Source: Terana coerulea (Eukaryota > Basidiomycota > Agaricomycetes > Polyporales > Phanerochaetaceae). Taken from it: a stretch of DNA of 64,000 bases. Below the pieces are notes generated by a model. That model was not told where the DNA came from and did no database searches. It worked only from the letters and a program-made list of their open reading frames with translations. Numbering within the stretch: position 1 is the first letter of the stretch; each line of letters starts with the position of its first letter. Of this stretch, positions 59,764 through 64,000 are shown one piece after another. The DNA is taken from the NCBI GenBank assembly GCA_024811115.1, contig JAKOGH010000637.1, forward strand, positions 1-64,000, in the 5' to 3' direction. Position numbers and translations under genes: made by a program.

Positions 59764-61581
59764 TCAGCGTGGCTTGAGGAGTCTTTTCAAGCCTGACAGT
59801 GCGCTGGCCCTCGTCAGCGCATGGAGCTTCCCAAGCCTGGTCGAAAGCGCAGTCGGCGGTGCGTTCTGTGGACTCAATAGAGCTGCATGGCAGGTTTTCA
59901 CGGCCATCCACTGCGTCGTAAGTTCTTCGCCCCAGATGTACTTCAGCCCCGGGAACAGTAGATGCAGAATTTGTGCCATCGCTTGTAGCTCTTCCCGGCC
60001 CTCCAACGCCGGATAGTTTACATATCCTGGACTGAACGAAACCAAAGGGTGGTTTTCAGTGCTCTGCTCTCCTCCGTTCTGCAACTGCTGCAAGACCCGC
60101 GAGCCGCCAACGGTGTCCAAGCTGAGCGTGATGTGCTGGAGGTGGGGGCAGTAGTCGCGCGTGGCGCACAGATGGTCAAGGCCAAGGAGGCGTGGTGGCA
60201 CTCCATACCGTCTGATCCCACCCGTCTCCAGACGGAGGCTACTGAGGTTAGGCCAAGCCTGCCCAATGGCCCGCAAGTCCAGTTCTAAAAGCCATATGGT
60301 GACCTTCGAGCTCCGTAGCTTCGGGTAGAGATGAAAGGACCGCAAGTCCGGCAGTGCGAACAGCGTTTGCAGGACGCGCGAGCGAATGGTACAACAAGAG
60401 GAGACGTCGGTGTGCCTCAGGGCGAGGTCGAACTCGCGGAGAGTAGGAAACCGCGCGGTGACGGCAAAGTAGCCTGCCAGAGAAATTTCGCCGTCATTCC
60501 AGAGGCTGGATGTAACTCTCAGTGCTCGGAGAGGACTCTTGCTGAATGTACTCGACAGCTGAGTGGTGCAATAGCCGAGGTCTCTCGTCTCCATATGAAG
60601 CTCCCGAGGTGAGAGGAAGCGAGGCGTGCCTCCGAATGCACGATACGCGTCCCGGAGGGCGCTGACTTCGATGTCGAGGCTTGTGAGGCGTGGGATGGAT
60701 GCAAGGAACTCCATGTCGCGATGGCTGACACTAATCGTCGTCGAGAACTTTGTCAGATTTTGAGCGGCGGACAACATGTCTCCAATGCTCGAGGTGAAAG
60801 GATAAGGAGGCGGAGCGCTGGGCGGGCATTTGATTTGCACCTCCCTGAGCTGCGGGCACGTCCAGGAAACCTGTTCGAGCACCTGCGACACTGGGAAGGT
60901 GCGTCCTACTTCTCCTGGAATGTCCATCGTACCCTCATACTCGATACGAAGGGCTCGCAAACCAGGGCCTGCGAAGTCTAAAGTACAAGCCAGCATGAGG
61001 GCCGAGCTGGTGTACCAACAACAGCGCAAGTCGCGGAGGCGAGGGAAGATAGGTGGCGCAGCGGACGAGGAGGACTCGAGTGCATACTTGTTGAGCGCTA
61101 TAAGCACCGACCAATATTAATTCACTTGTTCAAGATTCGGGTAGACGTTTTCATGGCCGGCACCGTACTCAGCGACAGTCAGAGTCTTCACGCGCCTAGA
61201 GTTTCGCAAGAACCCTTGCCAGTCGTTTGTATCTGGCTCTCGTTCCAACGCCTGCGTGCAGCTCACTTGTTAGCGACGAGCTAACGTGAAAGCAATGCGA
61301 GAACATACTATGACAAACCCAGGTACTAGTCGTGAAGCAGTCGATGTGCACCTCTCTGTCCAAACATTATGTGGCATACATTTGATCAACGGACGTAAAC
61401 TGTCGAGGTCGCTCCATAGGATGTCCATCGCACTGTCGTGAAATGCACGACATGTCACAGCGAGGGCTGCGGTCGGTTTTCTTCCAGAAGTACGGCGGGC
61501 GGTCCAGGTCGGCTCATGGCTCTCGTAGGCGTACGGAAAAATCAAGTCCAGTATATCCGCGACTGCGAGACATTGATGCAT
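59764..61581 (-). CDS. F-box protein with leucine-rich-repeat-like C-terminus
   Basis: Exon 1 (61581 to about 61311) begins MHQCLAVADILDLIF and contains AALAVTCRAFHDSAMDILWSDL, the usual fungal F-box ending with a Trp before the repeat region. The F-box recruits substrates to SCF ubiquitin ligases through Skp1. Exon 2 (about 61266-61160) carries RVKTLTVAEY. The main exon (about 61108-59764) shows irregular leucine-rich units (PRLRDLRCCW, PQLREVQIKC, PRLTSLDIEV, PTLREFDLAL, PDLRSFHLYP, PNLSSLRLE, PHLQHITLSL). It is about 560 residues. The second intron is best read as starting GTGCCGG and ending TTATAG (63 bases), since the alternative would be only 28 bases. The target is unknown. Confidence 0.85.
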
Positions 61582-61888
61582 AGGTATCCGTAGTCTGTAC
61601 AGCGCAGTTGGAGGGGGAAGCTCCTACACAGAGGGTAGAGCTCCTATCAATGCTTTATCACGTTGAGCCAAGACGTCCGTGGGAATCTGCACATGAACAA
61701 TACAAAGTATACAGGTTCAGCGAAAGTCGTCCGCATGAGCAAGATACTGCTTGCAGAAACGGTGGCTGCCACGATCACCTTCGGCCTACTCATCACCAGC
61801 AACCTGAGTGCTCAACATGGGCAAGAGGATCACAACGTCGACAACGATACAACCGAGTAAAATGATTCCACGCATGGAGGTATAGCCG

Positions 61889-63600
61889 TTACATGAGCTT
61901 CCCATTGGTATAAGCTGAGCTTCCACCAGAACCGACCCCAGCTTTCTTCATCCGGCGGCTGGTGGCGAACAGTACGCTGTCGATTAATGACGCTACTGTG
62001 AGAACACCTCCGACAACAGCACATGTTCTGGAAATCCCGATAATTTAGCATATCGACGGAGCCGTACACGATAATTACGTACGACGTGAGGAAGTGAGCG
62101 AACGACTGTCGTGTCTCCTGGTGGATGACCAGGATTGGTGAAATTTCAAAGTTGAAGAAGGCACCTAAGCAACGAGCTGAGTACTGAAGCAACGACACAG
62201 GCGAGAAGAGAATACCTGGAATACCGGTCATGCCGTGCATAACGTGGATGCCGGCGTTATTGTTCTCAGCATAACCCTTCGACAAGTCACGTTCGAAGTG
62301 CGTAGCACTGTACTGGTGCGTTTTGAGCTGACGAATTGCGTGAGTTGGAGTGCTTGATCATGAACTCGTTTGGGAATACATACGTCCTTTCCGTCCAAAG
62401 TCTTGAACTGAGTCGAAACCACCTTCAGGAAGTATTGGAACATGTACTGTTGCTTGATAGTCTGTATATCCTTCAGCAGAAGCTCTTCGGTCCAGTGAAA
62501 GCGCAACGCACCCTCTGTGTGGTACCATCCAAGGGGTTAGCCTGGATACCCAGCTTCTCCTTCAACTGTTTGCCCTTCTCTGCTTTCCGGAAATCATATT
62601 CATCGTCACCAGCAAACGCAAACTCGTGGATTGTATGCGTGAAGTCATGGCGGTTTCCATCATCCTTAAGATATGGCACGAGTTCGTAGATATTCTGAGA
62701 GCCGGTACGGAACGAGCGACCTGGAGAAAGATGAATGTTGCCTACGACCTTGTTCACGCGAACGCGCCCGCCGATGTTGCATCCTTCGCTTGCTTGCTCC
62801 TTGAGTTTGTCTGACCATCCTTCTTGTACACACTGTTTCCAAAGTCAGCGCATTACGAAGGAATCATCCACAAAGTTACGCACCTGCTCAATGGCGTCCG
62901 GTGAGTTGAAACTCCATCCACGGTTCACATACGACTGCCGGACGTCCTCGCAAGTGTTGCAGCAACCACCCTCTGGTGCAATACCGCCATAACACGATCC
63001 ACAGTATCCGTTCTGACGCTGCTCGTTCAGCTTGTCGATGTCGTTTCGCAGTTCCGCACTTTGCGAGTTCTCCACCATGTTACCGTGCTCGTCCAGTCGC
63101 GTCTTGATGATGTTATGTGTGATGTCGGTCTGGGTCTCCCCAGAGATGTCCATGACGTCCAAGCTCAGCACTTGGTAGGGGAGCATTCTTAGACAAAGGA
63201 TATACCCATACAATAGGCGGATACTCACAGTAGCATGGTACGCGAGGGAATGTGACGTTCATCCTAACCGTGAGCATCTCCGCACGACTCTTGTCCACCG
63301 CAATCGACGTATCCATGGTGACCCTTCGATAGTCGAAGAACTCCATAGTCGTAATTGCCAGAATTATCGCCGCAGAGAGGATGGTCACTATCGCCGAACA
63401 TGAGCACGCGAGTGTGTATTGCAACAAATCTCTGTAACCCACGAAAAGCACCAGTCCTTGTCTTGACCTTGACATCCTCCATAGTCTATTCGTGCAGTGC
63501 ATGTTAGGCCATGATGTACACATTACCGGAAAAGCAGAGACTAGCTAACCTTACCGAAGGCATCCATGCCTTTCAAGGCACCAAACATACCCTTCGCCAT
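61889..63600 (-). CDS. ERV46: ERV46 / ERGIC3-type COPII cargo receptor
   Basis: This is one half of the Erv41-Erv46 complex, which cycles between ER and Golgi and retrieves or carries cargo. The start MAKGMFGALKGMDAFGK (63600) matches the cytosolic N-terminus of the family. After an intron, MEDVKVKTRTGAF joins across a second intron to the first membrane helix LTILSAAIILAITTMEFFDYRRV. The lumenal domain has the conserved ISGE, then CGSCYGG...GCCNTCEDVR and NRGWSF, GCNIGGRVRVNKVVGN, SPGRSF, HTIHEFAFAGD and NPLDGT. The C-terminal part reads MFQYFLKVVSTQF, GIHVMHGMTGIPG, FFNFEISPI, then the second helix and a tail ending GKLM. There are at least five introns. The whole family architecture is present. 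Confidence 0.93.
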
Positions 63601-64000
63601 GGTGATATCAGTTTCGAGAGGTCGTTGAACGGGTACCAAATGCCAGAACCGAAGTAGGGAATGGGGACACTCGCGAGCGAGTGGTGGTGGTGGGTGTGCA
63701 ACCGCAGGTAATGAGTGTTTCTTGCAAGCCGGGATATGAGGCGGCAACCTGTATAGGCGGTCTCGAGAGACGCGCTTCGGGCTTCTGACGACGTGTCACT
63801 TCAGCACATGATCCCTCCCACCGTCTTTTCACCATGATAATTCCGCACTGGAGGAGATTTGGATACAATGTAGCAACGATAAATAACATCTGGGCTGCAT
63901 GTGCTCTGCGGAAACCATGCGGAGAAACACCCTCCCCAAGCTCATTGCGCCGCAATCCTGTCCACGCCCTGCTTTACCTTCCCAATCAAGTTCTTCACTC
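63601..64000. other. ERV46 upstream region
   Basis: This should contain the ERV46 promoter. Frames on the minus strand are antisense or spurious. A neighbouring gene may begin beyond the window. Confidence 0.4.

Noticed and set aside
61608..61865. Plus-strand frames upstream of the F-box start
   Set aside because: Short, lacking a family signature, and squeezed between the 3' end of ERV46 and the F-box start.

Overview
The window is nuclear DNA from a filamentous basidiomycete, most likely an Agaricomycete. The evidence is short introns (about 50-70 bases, GT...AG, CTAAC/CTAAT-type branch points) in nearly every gene, a NACHT-WD40 NLR with an N-terminal C2-like domain, a DUF6534-type membrane protein, an F-box protein of the mushroom type, TPR relics of the basidiomycete class, and a large zinc-finger protein family expanded in these fungi. 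I saw nothing bacterial, no rRNA and no convincing tRNA. The species is not determined.

Bases 1-48.9 kb are accessory, repeat-rich sequence. They begin with a decayed Ty1/copia element with its 3' LTR, a long palindromic MITE and fragments of decayed spliced genes. A heavily mutated NACHT-WD40 gene (about 9.0-14.2 kb) follows, then a nest of small inverted-repeat transposons, then a decayed membrane/ankyrin-like gene (X1, about 19-21 kb). A second and much better preserved NACHT-WD40 gene (23.6-29.05 kb) and a second decayed copy of the neighbour (X2, about 32.1-34.2 kb) follow in the same order and orientation, which suggests an old tandem duplication of an NLR-plus-X unit. Then come a DUF6534 membrane gene (35.3-36.75 kb), an uncertain small gene, and a divergent pair. 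One member of the pair is a roughly 4.2-kb gene for a large zinc-finger protein with transposase-like features, on the minus strand. The other is a 323-residue partner on the plus strand, sharing a 213-base promoter.

Eight short elements can be bounded from their ends, six of them with target-site duplications. Four are hAT-like (8-bp duplications; three distinct terminal families), two are Tc1/mariner-like (TA), and two opposite-facing copies (29.67-30.93 kb and 47.38-48.82 kb) belong to a TIR family I do not recognise. That family has about 190-base arms built from a repeated CCGTAAC-like word and an apparent 6-bp duplication. The palindromic MITE and a nested element are bounded less exactly.

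From 49 kb on the DNA is gene-like. Three tandem paralogs (49.0-50.5, 51.65-52.8, 54.16-55.35 kb) encode single-pass membrane proteins with a beta-sandwich-like ectodomain and a conserved C-terminal PPTY motif, with a decayed exon of a fourth copy between the first two. They are followed by a platelet-activating-factor-acetylhydrolase-like lipase (57.5-59.5 kb), a convergent F-box gene (59.8-61.6 kb), and ERV46, the COPII vesicle cargo-receptor subunit (61.9-63.6 kb). The genes do not form one pathway: the right end is ordinary housekeeping and surface-protein genome, the left end an NLR/transposon-rich accessory block.
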